The notes: generated by a model from the letters alone, not told the origin. A stretch of DNA of 64,000 nucleotides from Bacteroides fragilis NCTC 9343 (GCF_000025985.1 NC_003228.3:3906001-3970000); one strand, 5' to 3'. Shown: positions 17,671 to 26,078, numbered from the stretch's first letter. Program-made: numbers and translations.

Positions 17671-19365
17671 TTATTGAAGTTGCCGGATACAACGTACAGA
17701 GAGTCTTGTGCTTTTGTCTTGAGCGGATATGTTAGGGCCTCTACCAACAAGAGTGTTATCATCATAATAGAGCATAGCCCAAGCTTTGTCCTCACTTTCT
17801 TCGGTTCCTGTCCAGTAAAGTTTCTCCCGGTTTACATCATTCGTTAGTTTCAAATTTATAAATTGTTTAGTACCGGCACCATATATTGCATATACCAATA
17901 GTGCCCTGAGCTCGGATGCCCTTGGAAGCCTCCAGTCTTTAAAGCCCCCCCCGTTATATTTCCTGCAAAGTTCTTTTGCAACCAACTGTCCCATTTCATC
18001 TTCCCACGGCACCGGTTCAATGGAAACATCTTTTGTAGTCATCTGAAATAGCCTGCAAGCCGGTTCCTGGGTAGCAACATTAGCATCATCCTCTATGATT
18101 ATACCTTTGGGAGGAGGCGGATCCGTCACCGGTTTGGCCGGCACATATTCTCCGTTGCCACCATACTTCACAGTAGTAAGGTAATTATAATACCGACGGT
18201 CACCAGCTGGCAAGTCTTTGTATTTTGGAGGAAATACTTTGCCATTAGCCGTCGTCCAACCACCATTATCCTCGGCATAGTAGAAACTCATCTCTTGATA
18301 ATTTGTAGGATTAGTCACATTTTGACCAAAATCTCCATCAATACGTGTTGATGTCCAGTTTAAAAGCCGCATATTCAGAGACGAATTATTGAATTCAACG
18401 TTATAAGTATTGACATAACCCTGCTTGAAACCATATGTGTCTCCGTCATTGTTCAGGTGCTCTCTTCCGAGAGAAAAGATTTCTTTCTTTCCGTCAATTA
18501 TCAATGTGAAAACAAGGTCGTCGTCTTTAACATTTCTATCCATAAATGCAGGAACCAGAAAGTCGTATATTATAGGAGTTGCTGTATCTCCGGAGGGATC
18601 CAGTACCTCTGCAGTCCTCACTTCTCCTATCGGTCCCTGAATAGCTCCCTGCATTGCCATACCCGTTGCCGGATTGATCTTTCCTTTGTTTTTAATCCAT
18701 CCTCCCGATAGGTTGTCTATGGATACGCCGCTCAGCTTGTGACTGCCTTTATCAACAGATTTCGTTACCTTGATACTTATCCAGGAGTAGGCATGCTGAA
18801 ACTTCAGAGGAATAGTCACCTTGTCTGAGCCACCGGATGAAGGTATCGTATATGAAGTGTTGGTATTGTAGAGTATTTCCTTCTGTTGGGGGTTATTGGT
18901 CTGTGTAAAATCAAACGGAATTCCATCAGTGAAGTTCTCGGTTCCGGCAATGGCAGGATAATAAGCGATTACCCTTAGCGGCTTTCCTTCCGGTCCCCGG
19001 GGAGTTACCACTGTACCACTAGCGTTATTGCTGAATTCCCAGTTCCAAGGCGCATCGCCCGAAGGTCTACTCATGGTTGCTTTCAGATTACGGGATCCTT
19101 CAAAAATCTCACCCCGTGATGCATTATCTTTGGTGACAGACATGCCAAAAATATATTCGTTTTTGGCAAAACCTTCAATGGGAACAAAACTTCTTGTTTC
19201 AGTAGTGGTTGCATCAATCGTCGACGCATTGAAATTCAGGAGCACACCGTTTGCCTGAGTCTCTGTCTCGATCCGGTCACTATTATCACAGGCTCCTGCC
19301 AGTAATAAAAAGCACGATACAAGGATGATTGTCCCGGATAAATTATGTTTCTTTTGAGTATCCAT
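17671..19365 (-). CDS. Fimbrillin-like tip protein with DUF1566-type C-terminus (second copy)
   Basis: I set the start at 19365 (MDTQKKHNLSGTIILV), 26 bp after the preceding stop, because it begins an SPII signal (lipobox AGAC); an upstream Met would overlap the previous gene and add non-signal residues. The mature 540 residues start with a TETRSF site. The N-terminal half has the YYPAIAGTENFTDGIPFDF region and HAYSWISIKVTKS, typical fimbrillin folds. The end is a DUF1566 module: GGGFKDWRLPRASELRALL, LYWTGTEESEDKAWAM and RLSVRCIRQLQ. Best guess is an adhesin-bearing minor pilus subunit. Confidence 0.75.
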   Translation of the reverse strand: MDTQKKHNLSGTIILVSCFLLLAGACDNSDRIETETQANGVLLNFNASTIDATTTETRSFVPIEGFAKNEYIFGMSVTKDNASRGEIFEGSRNLKATMSRPSGDAPWNWEFSNNASGTVVTPRGPEGKPLRVIAYYPAIAGTENFTDGIPFDFTQTNNPQQKEILYNTNTSYTIPSSGGSDKVTIPLKFQHAYSWISIKVTKSVDKGSHKLSGVSIDNLSGGWIKNKGKINPATGMAMQGAIQGPIGEVRTAEVLDPSGDTATPIIYDFLVPAFMDRNVKDDDLVFTLIIDGKKEIFSLGREHLNNDGDTYGFKQGYVNTYNVEFNNSSLNMRLLNWTSTRIDGDFGQNVTNPTNYQEMSFYYAEDNGGWTTANGKVFPPKYKDLPAGDRRYYNYLTTVKYGGNGEYVPAKPVTDPPPPKGIIIEDDANVATQEPACRLFQMTTKDVSIEPVPWEDEMGQLVAKELCRKYNGGGFKDWRLPRASELRALLVYAIYGAGTKQFINLKLTNDVNREKLYWTGTEESEDKAWAMLYYDDNTLVGRGPNISAQDKSTRLSVRCIRQLQ

Positions 19366-19391
19366 ATTTATTGTATATGATATTTTTTCAT

Positions 19392-21158
19392 TTACTGCGT
19401 TTGTCGTACACACCGGATTTTAAATTTTTTCGTTGTTTTGTCATAGGGTGCCGCATTGCCCGGATTCGTAGCATCAAAGTTGATTCCCCAAGCCTGTTCG
19501 GAGTGTCTTTTATCTACCTTCGAATCACTTACCAGATATTCCGAACCGCTCCAGTAAGTTCCGCTTAGTGGAGCAAACCCTCTCATTGCCTCCAGGCTCC
19601 CTCTGTTTAAATAGAGCAAAGCCAGCTCGGAAAGCCGCGGAAGCCTCCAGTCGCCAAATCCGTCTCCTTCATAGTTGCGGCAAATGTCAAAAGCCGTAAG
19701 GGTTTTACCCGTTTTCCACGGATTGGTATCTCCACCCGTCACGTCAGTGACATCATCGGCCGATACCATAAGGGAGGGGTATACTCCCTCATAATCAAAA
19801 GCCACCTCTATGGTGTGATATAGCGATCCGTTTCGAGGTTCTATCGGATAGGTTATAGCATAAGCGTTATTTGTTTCGTCATAAAATCCGTTATAGTTAA
19901 AGTTCATTTTAGTCCCCTTCCAGGTATCTCTCTTTTTAGGAATAGTAAGTCCGGTTGCTGTATTCCACAACAACATGCCACCATTCGTGTTTTGGTACAC
20001 CATACGGTAACCGATTATGGAAGGCACGGAAACCGCAGGAGGGAATGTCCATGGAGTAAGCTCGGCAGTAAAGCTTATATCTTTCGGTATACTTTTATAG
20101 GCCAGTTCGGCTGTATCATAACCGTCATCCGTTACCTTCGTTACGGTAAACCGATAAACATGGTTACGCAATATGTTCATCGTTTCAGAGGTCTGGTCGT
20201 TGGTTAAATCCACCCGGTAAAATGTCTCTTTCTGCGAACCGTTATATTTACCCCCCACGATGATTGCCAGACGGCTCGTATGCTTGGTATCATATACACT
20301 TCCCCATTGCAAATCAACTTCGGGAAGATAAATCTTCTCCGCACAGTAAGTGCCGCTTGTTATATATGTATTGTCATAGGCTTTAGTCGCCACAGCACCT
20401 ACAGGAGAAGGAGCGGTTATGGTCAGTGCACCTCCGGCAGAGGAAAAGCTACCTTCCAAAGGCATGTATGCATACTGTTTTCCCGATTTCCAGATTTGAA
20501 TCTGGGTCATATTAAATTTTACCCCGTTTTTGCTCCAGGTATTGGTATTGGCATCCTTTTTCCCGATACCGATATCCACACGCGCTACGGCACGCACCAA
20601 AGAGACACTCCCCAAATCCAGGGTCTCGTCGATAACTTCAGGAGTTCCGCCTTTAGGTATTCCGAACATCGGAAAACAATTATTTGTATCAAACCCGAGG
20701 TTTCCGGTAATCTCCTCGCTCAGGCATGCTTGTTGCACTGCAGCATAGCTTTTGCCTGTCATACCCTGGAAGACACCGTAGCCATTAGGAAAGTTGGCAA
20801 GCACAACAAATTTATATTTATCATTTGTATCTACGCTTTGAAGCAGTGTAGCACTGTATTTTCCACCACCTGCCACATTCTCCGTACCGATGCCCACATG
20901 CCGCAAGGTTCCGAAATCATTTCCGTTCGCATTAAACTGAAGAATACAAAGGGACTTGATAGCCGAAGCGGGATCATCGGAAACCAATGTCACATCGCTG
21001 TTGGAAGCAGAAACAGAAAGGTTTACGAGGGTAGAGCCCGAAGGAGTCCGGTTACTGTACGGCTCCTCCTGCTGGCAGGAAGACAAGGACAGCAACACCA
21101 ACACCGCAGGAATAATCATTGCCAACCGGTTCAACTTCAATATAGGTTTATTCTTCAT
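19392..21158 (-). CDS. Fimbrillin-like tip protein with DUF1566-type C-terminus (first copy)
   Basis: A 588-residue lipoprotein: signal about 1-28 with lipobox LSSC. The N-terminal domain resembles FimB/Mfa-like lectin-fold subunits (IKSLCILQFNANGNDFGTL, then YKFVVLANF). The C-terminal 100 residues are a DUF1566/Lcl_C module with GDGFGDWRLPRLSELALLY, GTYWSGSEYL and the closing FKIRCVRQTQ. In Legionella Lcl this type of domain is an adhesin region, which supports but does not prove binding at the pilus tip. It follows the anchor gene by 45 bp. Confidence 0.75.
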   Translation of the reverse strand: MKNKPILKLNRLAMIIPAVLVLLSLSSCQQEEPYSNRTPSGSTLVNLSVSASNSDVTLVSDDPASAIKSLCILQFNANGNDFGTLRHVGIGTENVAGGGKYSATLLQSVDTNDKYKFVVLANFPNGYGVFQGMTGKSYAAVQQACLSEEITGNLGFDTNNCFPMFGIPKGGTPEVIDETLDLGSVSLVRAVARVDIGIGKKDANTNTWSKNGVKFNMTQIQIWKSGKQYAYMPLEGSFSSAGGALTITAPSPVGAVATKAYDNTYITSGTYCAEKIYLPEVDLQWGSVYDTKHTSRLAIIVGGKYNGSQKETFYRVDLTNDQTSETMNILRNHVYRFTVTKVTDDGYDTAELAYKSIPKDISFTAELTPWTFPPAVSVPSIIGYRMVYQNTNGGMLLWNTATGLTIPKKRDTWKGTKMNFNYNGFYDETNNAYAITYPIEPRNGSLYHTIEVAFDYEGVYPSLMVSADDVTDVTGGDTNPWKTGKTLTAFDICRNYEGDGFGDWRLPRLSELALLYLNRGSLEAMRGFAPLSGTYWSGSEYLVSDSKVDKRHSEQAWGINFDATNPGNAAPYDKTTKKFKIRCVRQTQ

Positions 21159-21203
21159 ATTCTTTACTTTATCATCATTCTATAGTTTTACACTCTATGG
21201 AAA

Positions 21204-22106
21204 TCAGTTGTATTCTTTCCAGATATACTCCTCTCCCCACCCGGTGAGTGCCAATTCCACATCCACATCGAGTCTGAAGTTCAACAAAACATTCAGCGTT
21301 TTACCCACAACTGGCAGGATGGGTTGATTCCCGCTATCAGTACTTATACTTCTGAGCAGGCTGCCGTTACGATAGATATCGATGGATATTCCGCTACCGA
21401 CCGTAGTAGGAAAAAGGTTGAAAGGAGGTATGATGTAATCTTTTCCGGCTTCAAAACGGGGTGAGAACGCATAAGAAGCAGGATCTCCTCCGTAACGGCC
21501 TTCAAAGTCTACACGACTGGCAGTTTCGTGCACCACAATGGAGTAAACGCCTTCATTGCTCTGGCTGAGAAGCTCCAGACCGCGTATGGTTATATTCATT
21601 GACGCCACCATACGGGAAACGGACATTTCCTTTTCCTCAATGCGGTTGGACGTCGAAGTATTGTCTACATTAAGCTCTCCATAGAATAAATCGGTGGGAG
21701 AGATGAAAATGCTCTTCTGTGCCCTTGTGACGGCAGAGGGTTTCAAAGAAATGAAACCGGCAGAGAGCGGATCGCCCGTTTTTAGGGGACTGACATACAT
21801 TGTACCATCCTGTGTGTTGCCCCAAGCAATACAATGAAGGCTGGGTATGCCCGGATAGCTTAAAATGACAGGCTCTAAACTGCGTATTGGTAGTATGTCC
21901 AGCAAGCGGTCGCTACCATCAAATACATAGATGTTTATGTCTTGCATTGTTTCGGATAAAATACCTGCCGGTAATTTCACTTGAAGAGGAACACCTCTGA
22001 AACAATCGTCATTATTCTCAGCTATGCATCCCGACAACAGTAGCAGTACGAACATAAAGGATAATATCCCCGGTTGAAACCGGAATTTAATGTTGCCTAT
22101 CATCAT
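21204..22106 (-). CDS. Mfa2/FimB-type fimbrial anchor subunit
   Basis: The 300-residue lipoprotein (lipobox LSGC, Cys27) is shaped like Mfa2/FimB-family proteins, which tether type V pili to the outer membrane and control their length. The signature is DINIYVFDGSDRLLDILPI early on, then LHCIAWGN, FYGELNV, and the near-terminal VGKTLNVLLNFRLDVDVELALTGWGEEY. In Porphyromonas these anchors are unprocessed lipoproteins encoded directly after the major fimbrillin, as here. The anchor role is inferred from family and position. Confidence 0.85.
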   Translation of the reverse strand: MMIGNIKFRFQPGILSFMFVLLLLSGCIAENNDDCFRGVPLQVKLPAGILSETMQDINIYVFDGSDRLLDILPIRSLEPVILSYPGIPSLHCIAWGNTQDGTMYVSPLKTGDPLSAGFISLKPSAVTRAQKSIFISPTDLFYGELNVDNTSTSNRIEEKEMSVSRMVASMNITIRGLELLSQSNEGVYSIVVHETASRVDFEGRYGGDPASYAFSPRFEAGKDYIIPPFNLFPTTVGSGISIDIYRNGSLLRSISTDSGNQPILPVVGKTLNVLLNFRLDVDVELALTGWGEEYIWKEYN

Positions 22107-22143
22107 AATAGATATTCTTTCTTGTTACCGATTAAAAGCGGAA

Positions 22144-22175
22144 GTGCGCCCGAATGCAGATTTACAATCGGGCAC
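22144..22175 (-). terminator. Hairpin between major fimbrillin and anchor genes
   Basis: On the minus strand GTGCCCGA pairs with TCGGGCGCAC (one bulged base), followed by TTCCGCTTTTAAT. It lies in the 126-bp gap between the major subunit and the anchor. A partial terminator there would keep major-subunit mRNA in excess, as in many pilus operons. That role is inferred. Confidence 0.5.
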
Positions 22176-22232
22176 ATACCGATTTTATTGAATGTTCTTT
22201 CCCCATTTTAAAGGAAAAAGCTAGTTGTGAAG

Positions 22233-23501
22233 TTAGTTAAACTCTTTTGTAATTTCAGCAGTCGTTGTCCATTTTGCAGGATGTACCGTAACGGTAATAT
22301 TTGCATCTACACTCGGCTTAGACGGATCGTCACTACCACCGCCACCATTACCGCCCGGTTTAAAATCACCGTTCAGATTTAAACTGATATCATAAGTTTT
22401 TCCAGGCTCAAGATACGGCTGATTAGCTGGAGATGATCCTGCTTTCTTTTCACCAAAATAGATTGTAAAATATTTGGTTAAAACATCAGCACTGTTGTAC
22501 TCTGCATTGTCTTTAGATCTCCATACTACTTCAACTACAAGCCCAGTCGGTTTATCAGAAGAAGCAGGATTTTCAAACAAATACCAAGGATTATCAGCAA
22601 TGACATTCGCCACTTGATTTCCGGCAGAACTAGCAGCCAGATCTGTCTTTACTAAGTAAGTATCTGTTTGAAGAGGAGTTGGTGTCGGAACTGGTACCCA
22701 CGGAGTACTCCCCCACGACAAGCCCCCTGCAAACGCCAAACCCGTAGCTGGAGCAAACGCACCAGCCCATGTTACCGTCCCTGCCGGAACGATTACGGCA
22801 TCTGCAGGTAAAAGATGTGAGTTTGTCTGAGACATCATTAAGTAGACTTGTTTGATGGCAAACCATTTAGACTTATCTGTTTTAAAAACAGACAGAGTTG
22901 AATAGTTCTGGTTTGTATTATCAGCTTTCCATGAAATAGCTACCTTATTAATTTTAGCCGATATGAAATGCAGATTTACTGTTGCAGTACCAGTCAGCCC
23001 ATCTGAACCTATTGTCACTTTCCCCATTCCACTCATATACAGACGATCCTTAGTTTGATTAATTGTATGTTTGGTTGTGGGATCTGTGGTAGTAGTAACA
23101 GAAGAAAATACTTTTGTTTTCAGCTGGTCAATACTGCTCACACCAGCTAATTTTTTACCTGTAGTTGTTTCGTCACCCCCTAGATTAGCTATTACAACCA
23201 CTTGAGAAGCATCCGTAGTGGTCGTAATCGGTTTAGCAATATCCGCCGCGACACCTATGTATTTGGGAGTACCCACAATAAACCCTGTCGTATTAAAAAA
23301 GAATACAGTAATATCCTTAATTTTGGCACCTTCTTCAGTAGCTGGCACATCGGCTCTTGTATCCACAGCGTCTCCCTCCAGCTTAAGGACAACCCTTGCT
23401 TCTTCACCGCCCGCCCCAGCAGGAACCACGTCATCATTCTGCGAACAACTTGCCAATGCCGCTATCGCACACATTGATAATAAGATTTTTTTAACTTTCA
23501 T
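22233..23501 (-). CDS. Major fimbrillin, FimA/Mfa1-type, first gene of the operon
   Basis: A 422-residue prelipoprotein (MKVKKILLSMCAIAALASC, lipobox ASC). A likely maturation site for an Arg-specific protease is VDTRADVP (about 50-57); in type V pili cleavage here frees the donor-strand groove. The family marks are IKDITVFFFNTTGFI, VVIANLGG, RLYMSGMGKVT and the C-terminal YLEPGKTYDISLNLNGDF. The end consists of a Gly-rich linker and a final strand (NITVTVHPAKW) suited to donor-strand exchange polymerisation. The region between its start and the invertible segment contains no TAnnTTTG box on its strand, so expression should depend on the switch. Confidence 0.88.
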   Translation of the reverse strand: MKVKKILLSMCAIAALASCSQNDDVVPAGAGGEEARVVLKLEGDAVDTRADVPATEEGAKIKDITVFFFNTTGFIVGTPKYIGVAADIAKPITTTTDASQVVVIANLGGDETTTGKKLAGVSSIDQLKTKVFSSVTTTTDPTTKHTINQTKDRLYMSGMGKVTIGSDGLTGTATVNLHFISAKINKVAISWKADNTNQNYSTLSVFKTDKSKWFAIKQVYLMMSQTNSHLLPADAVIVPAGTVTWAGAFAPATGLAFAGGLSWGSTPWVPVPTPTPLQTDTYLVKTDLAASSAGNQVANVIADNPWYLFENPASSDKPTGLVVEVVWRSKDNAEYNSADVLTKYFTIYFGEKKAGSSPANQPYLEPGKTYDISLNLNGDFKPGGNGGGGSDDPSKPSVDANITVTVHPAKWTTTAEITKEFN

Positions 23502-23573
23502 TCTGTGATTTTTTTAATGAATAAAATTGATAATGTTTATTTGTTTCAAGCTTAAATATTGTTTTTTACTACA

Positions 23574-23595
23574 TCTCTATTCTATAATAGAGATT
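23574..23595. repeat. Left inverted repeat of the fimbrial switch
   Basis: 22 bp that recur exactly, inverted, at 24805-24826. Each copy is built as TCTCTATT, a 4-bp asymmetric core (CTAT here), and AATAGAGA. This dyad with a short core is the layout of tyrosine-recombinase crossover sites. It lies 72 bp before the fimbrillin start. Confidence 0.9.
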
Positions 23596-23798
23596 GAAAG
23601 GAGAGTAAGCAAATCATAAAACTCTAGTTATCAACAAATTAGTATCACACAACCGACATAATACCTTATGAAAAGAACAATTAATATAATAAGCTAAGGT
23701 TTAATTCACAGTATTTTAGTACAATACGAAAAGCTATCAGAACAAGATGCTGAAATAATACTGAAGTAAAATGAATAAGCCACCAAACTCAATATGAT

Positions 23799-24677
23799 AT
23801 GAATAAGAAATCTTCACTTAACAATTTGCTCTATATACAAGAGCATCGTTCATGCAGAAATTACCTGGAAAAGGTAGAAAACGGATTCAAATATATTGAA
23901 TTCTCACATGAAGAAGTTATTCTGGAAAAAGAAATTTCATGGAACTATCTTTTATTTGTTCTCGAAGGAGAATGTATCATCAATTGTAATCAGTTTAGAG
24001 AACGTTTGTTTCAGGCTAACTGTATGGTGCTACTCCCCAAAACGGCTATGGTTGAAATTAAAGTCATAGCCGGTACCCGGTTACTCTCCTTATCCTTTGA
24101 TGTTCCCTTAAACGTATGTGATAAGTTCATATTACAATCGTTAACAGGACTATGCAGGAAACTGGATTATAATTTCCAGTCACTCGCTATCCGTTATCCC
24201 CTTCCTCCTTATTTGGAGATTGTTACGTATTGCCTGACCAATAAGATGGATTGCGGACATTTTCACACTTTGTTGCAACAGGAATTATTTTTTTTACTCC
24301 GGGGTTTTTATCTGAAAGAAGAATTAGCCTTATTGTTCCACCCGATCATCTCAGCAGAATTAACTTTCAAAGATTTTGTCATTGGCAATTATTTTAAAGT
24401 AAGCAATGTAAATGATCTCATCTCCCTCTCCAATATGTGTAAAAGCAGCTTTTACTGTAAATTTAAAGAAGTATTCGGAATGACGGCCAAGCAATGGTTG
24501 CTGAAACAACGGAACACACATATATTAAATAAAGTGATGACCTCAGAGACTACAGTCGGAGAGTTGATGGAGGAGTTTAGATTTGAGTCACAAGCTCATT
24601 TCACCCACTATTGCAAGCAGCATTTTAATTGCACACCACGGGAGTTGATTATGAAATATCAGGTTGTAAATCAGTAG
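23799..24677 (+). CDS. AraC-family regulator inside the invertible segment
   Basis: A 292-residue protein with a divergent N-terminal cupin-like sensing part (LFVLEGECIINCNQFRERLFQANCMVLLPK, about 51-80) and a C-terminal AraC double helix-turn-helix (about 185-285; NVNDLISLSNMCKSSFYCKF and TVGELMEEFRFESQAHFTHY). It is similar in layout and in the HFTHYCKQHFNCTPREL tail to the protein encoded at 26484-27350, so the two are paralogs. Its gene lies wholly within the inverted repeats and changes strand on inversion. It probably activates the fimbrial promoter, which has no proper -33 box but has a direct repeat there. That is inference. Confidence 0.85.
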   Translation: MNKKSSLNNLLYIQEHRSCRNYLEKVENGFKYIEFSHEEVILEKEISWNYLLFVLEGECIINCNQFRERLFQANCMVLLPKTAMVEIKVIAGTRLLSLSFDVPLNVCDKFILQSLTGLCRKLDYNFQSLAIRYPLPPYLEIVTYCLTNKMDCGHFHTLLQQELFFLLRGFYLKEELALLFHPIISAELTFKDFVIGNYFKVSNVNDLISLSNMCKSSFYCKFKEVFGMTAKQWLLKQRNTHILNKVMTSETTVGELMEEFRFESQAHFTHYCKQHFNCTPRELIMKYQVVNQ

Positions 24678-24730
24678 TTTTTAACTACTTTGTGAAGTTT
24701 TGTACGAAATATCAAAATTATTGTTCTTTT

Positions 24731-24766
24731 TGGCAATAATGGCAAACTGACAATGTCGTACTTTTG
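24731..24766 (+). promoter_or_regulatory. Outward promoter of the switch with a possible activator site
   Basis: TACTTTTG (24759-24766) matches TAnnTTTG. At the -33 position there is no TTTG; instead a 9-bp direct repeat occurs, TGGCAATAA-TGGCAAACT (24731-24748). A missing -33 box replaced by direct repeats is what an activator-dependent promoter would show. It points to the right here and would drive the fimbrial operon when inverted. Confidence 0.65.
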
Positions 24767-24804
24767 TAGCGAGAAAGATAGATTGATGAAAAATATGAAG
24801 TATT

Positions 24805-24826
24805 AATCTCTATTATAGAATAGAGA
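24805..24826. repeat. Right inverted repeat of the fimbrial switch
   Basis: Exact inverted copy of 23574-23595, core ATAG. It ends 13 bp before the stop codon of the recombinase gene. Confidence 0.9.
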
Positions 24827-24839
24827 AATACAGAGGAAC

Positions 24840-26051
24840 TCATTTTCTCTCCAGAAGATTATTTACCATCTTATTGATCCGGTGAAGAGGAGCCAAATCC
24901 AATTCCTTAAGATAGACAAGTGTCATTTCTTCTTTGGTATGCCCTAATCCCGCACTGATTGCCGAAACCGGGGCCCCGTATTCTCTGGCCAGTGTTGCCC
25001 ATGTATGGCGCGCGGTGTACGTAGTCAACGGAGGATCAATCTTCAGTTTCGCAGAGATTATTTTTAAGTGCCTGTTGGTACGTCCTAAAGCTGTACGATA
25101 CTGAGTATATTCATTTGCATTGTTTTTGATAACCGAGAATACATACTCTTCTGCATTGTTCGTATTATTCCCATGCTCGTCTATAATGGATTTGATCTGG
25201 GGTGTAATGACTATTTGTATCAATTGTTTTGATTTATGTCTTCTATAGATAATCCGATTACCACTTATATTTTTCCACTTCAGATATGCAATGTCAACAA
25301 AAGCCATTCCCTGGGCATAGAAACCAAAAAGAAAAAGATCCAATGAACGTTTTAACTCTGCATCGGAATGCAATGACAGACAAGCCAATTTAACCATCTG
25401 TTCCCGATCTAATGCACGTTTTACTGTTTTACAGGGCTTGGTACATATTTCCTTGAACGGATAATCGCATGGAGGAACCAAGCCGTCCTTTACCGCGAGA
25501 TTATACAATGCCCTGAAGTTCCTTAAATAGTATCCGATCGTATTTTCCGTAGCCCCATTTTTGGATAAAAAGTCTCTGTAGCAAGTTACAAAGCGGTGGT
25601 TCACTTGCGATATTTTCACCTCTTTCTTACCGATATATTTGGCAAGTGAAGCATAGGTACTTTGATAAGCAGCGGCGGTTCCGTTTTTCATTATTGACTT
25701 TTTCCATTCTATTTGTGTATCAATGTAAGGCAGTAATAAGAATTTCCCGGTCGCTTTTGAAAACATGACAGTAGTGATATCATTTATTGTATATTCCTCA
25801 CCACGGCTTTCCAGTCTGCGAACTCGTGCGGTCAGTTGCTTATAGATCCTCAACAATTCGCGACTGATTTTGCAACCGGTATGGCAACCCGAAACAACAT
25901 TTCCGGCAATAATTATAAAGTCCTCTTCTTTCATACGGTATTTCGTATAAATTATTTTTTTGCGCTTTTGGTGGATTAGCTGGAATACCACCGGATAATT
26001 CCCATCTTTCAATGCACGGGTCTTGTTCAATTTTAATTTTACTGATGTCAT
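24840..26051 (-). CDS. Tyrosine recombinase, probable inverter of the adjacent segment
   Basis: A 403-residue phage-integrase-type protein of the Bacteroidetes class: N-terminal arm-binding domain (about 1-95), SAM-like core-binding domain (about 105-205) and catalytic domain (about 215-400). Visible active-site parts are Lys275 in RRHKSKQ, Arg348 in TYTARHTW, His371 in GLGHTKEE and the Tyr380 nucleophile in TLVYLKEL. Box I reads FYAQGMAFVD (244-253), with no Arg where the first catalytic Arg is expected. CTnDOT integrase (IntDOT) is a known precedent for a displaced box-I Arg. Its 3' end touches the right inverted repeat, so it is the obvious candidate to invert 23574-24826. Confidence 0.9.
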   Translation of the reverse strand: MTSVKLKLNKTRALKDGNYPVVFQLIHQKRKKIIYTKYRMKEEDFIIIAGNVVSGCHTGCKISRELLRIYKQLTARVRRLESRGEEYTINDITTVMFSKATGKFLLLPYIDTQIEWKKSIMKNGTAAAYQSTYASLAKYIGKKEVKISQVNHRFVTCYRDFLSKNGATENTIGYYLRNFRALYNLAVKDGLVPPCDYPFKEICTKPCKTVKRALDREQMVKLACLSLHSDAELKRSLDLFLFGFYAQGMAFVDIAYLKWKNISGNRIIYRRHKSKQLIQIVITPQIKSIIDEHGNNTNNAEEYVFSVIKNNANEYTQYRTALGRTNRHLKIISAKLKIDPPLTTYTARHTWATLAREYGAPVSAISAGLGHTKEEMTLVYLKELDLAPLHRINKMVNNLLERK

Positions 26052-26070
26052 AAGTTTTAATTTAATATAA

Positions 26071-26078
26071 CAAAATTA
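26071..26078 (-). promoter_or_regulatory. -7 box for the recombinase gene
   Basis: Minus-strand TAATTTTG fits TAnnTTTG and lies 20 nt before the start codon, so the leader would be very short. Confidence 0.5.

Larger units (their letters stand above)
23574..24826. other. Probable invertible segment (phase switch) of the fimbrial operon
   Basis: The 1,253 bp between the perfect 22-bp inverted repeats hold an AraC-type regulator gene (plus strand) and, at the right end, a promoter firing rightward, out of the segment towards the 3' end of the recombinase gene. After inversion this promoter would fire leftward across the left repeat into the major fimbrillin gene, giving a leader of about 125-130 nt. 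In the present orientation no TAnnTTTG box faces the operon between 23502 and 23798, so I read the state as OFF. Inversion would also put the regulator on the same strand as, and directly downstream of, the recombinase gene. The 297-bp stretch before the regulator shows no TAnnTTTG box on either strand within the segment. Confidence 0.85.

Noticed and set aside
20280..21185. Long plus-strand open frame of 301 codons
   Set aside because: Lies fully antisense to a clear fimbrial lipoprotein gene with signal peptide and DUF1566 end; its sequence is rich in Cys/Arg/His as expected for an antisense frame.
23799..24677. Regulator and fimbrillin as simple divergent genes
   Set aside because: This reading ignores the exact 22-bp inverted repeats around the regulator and the lack of a promoter for the operon in this orientation.
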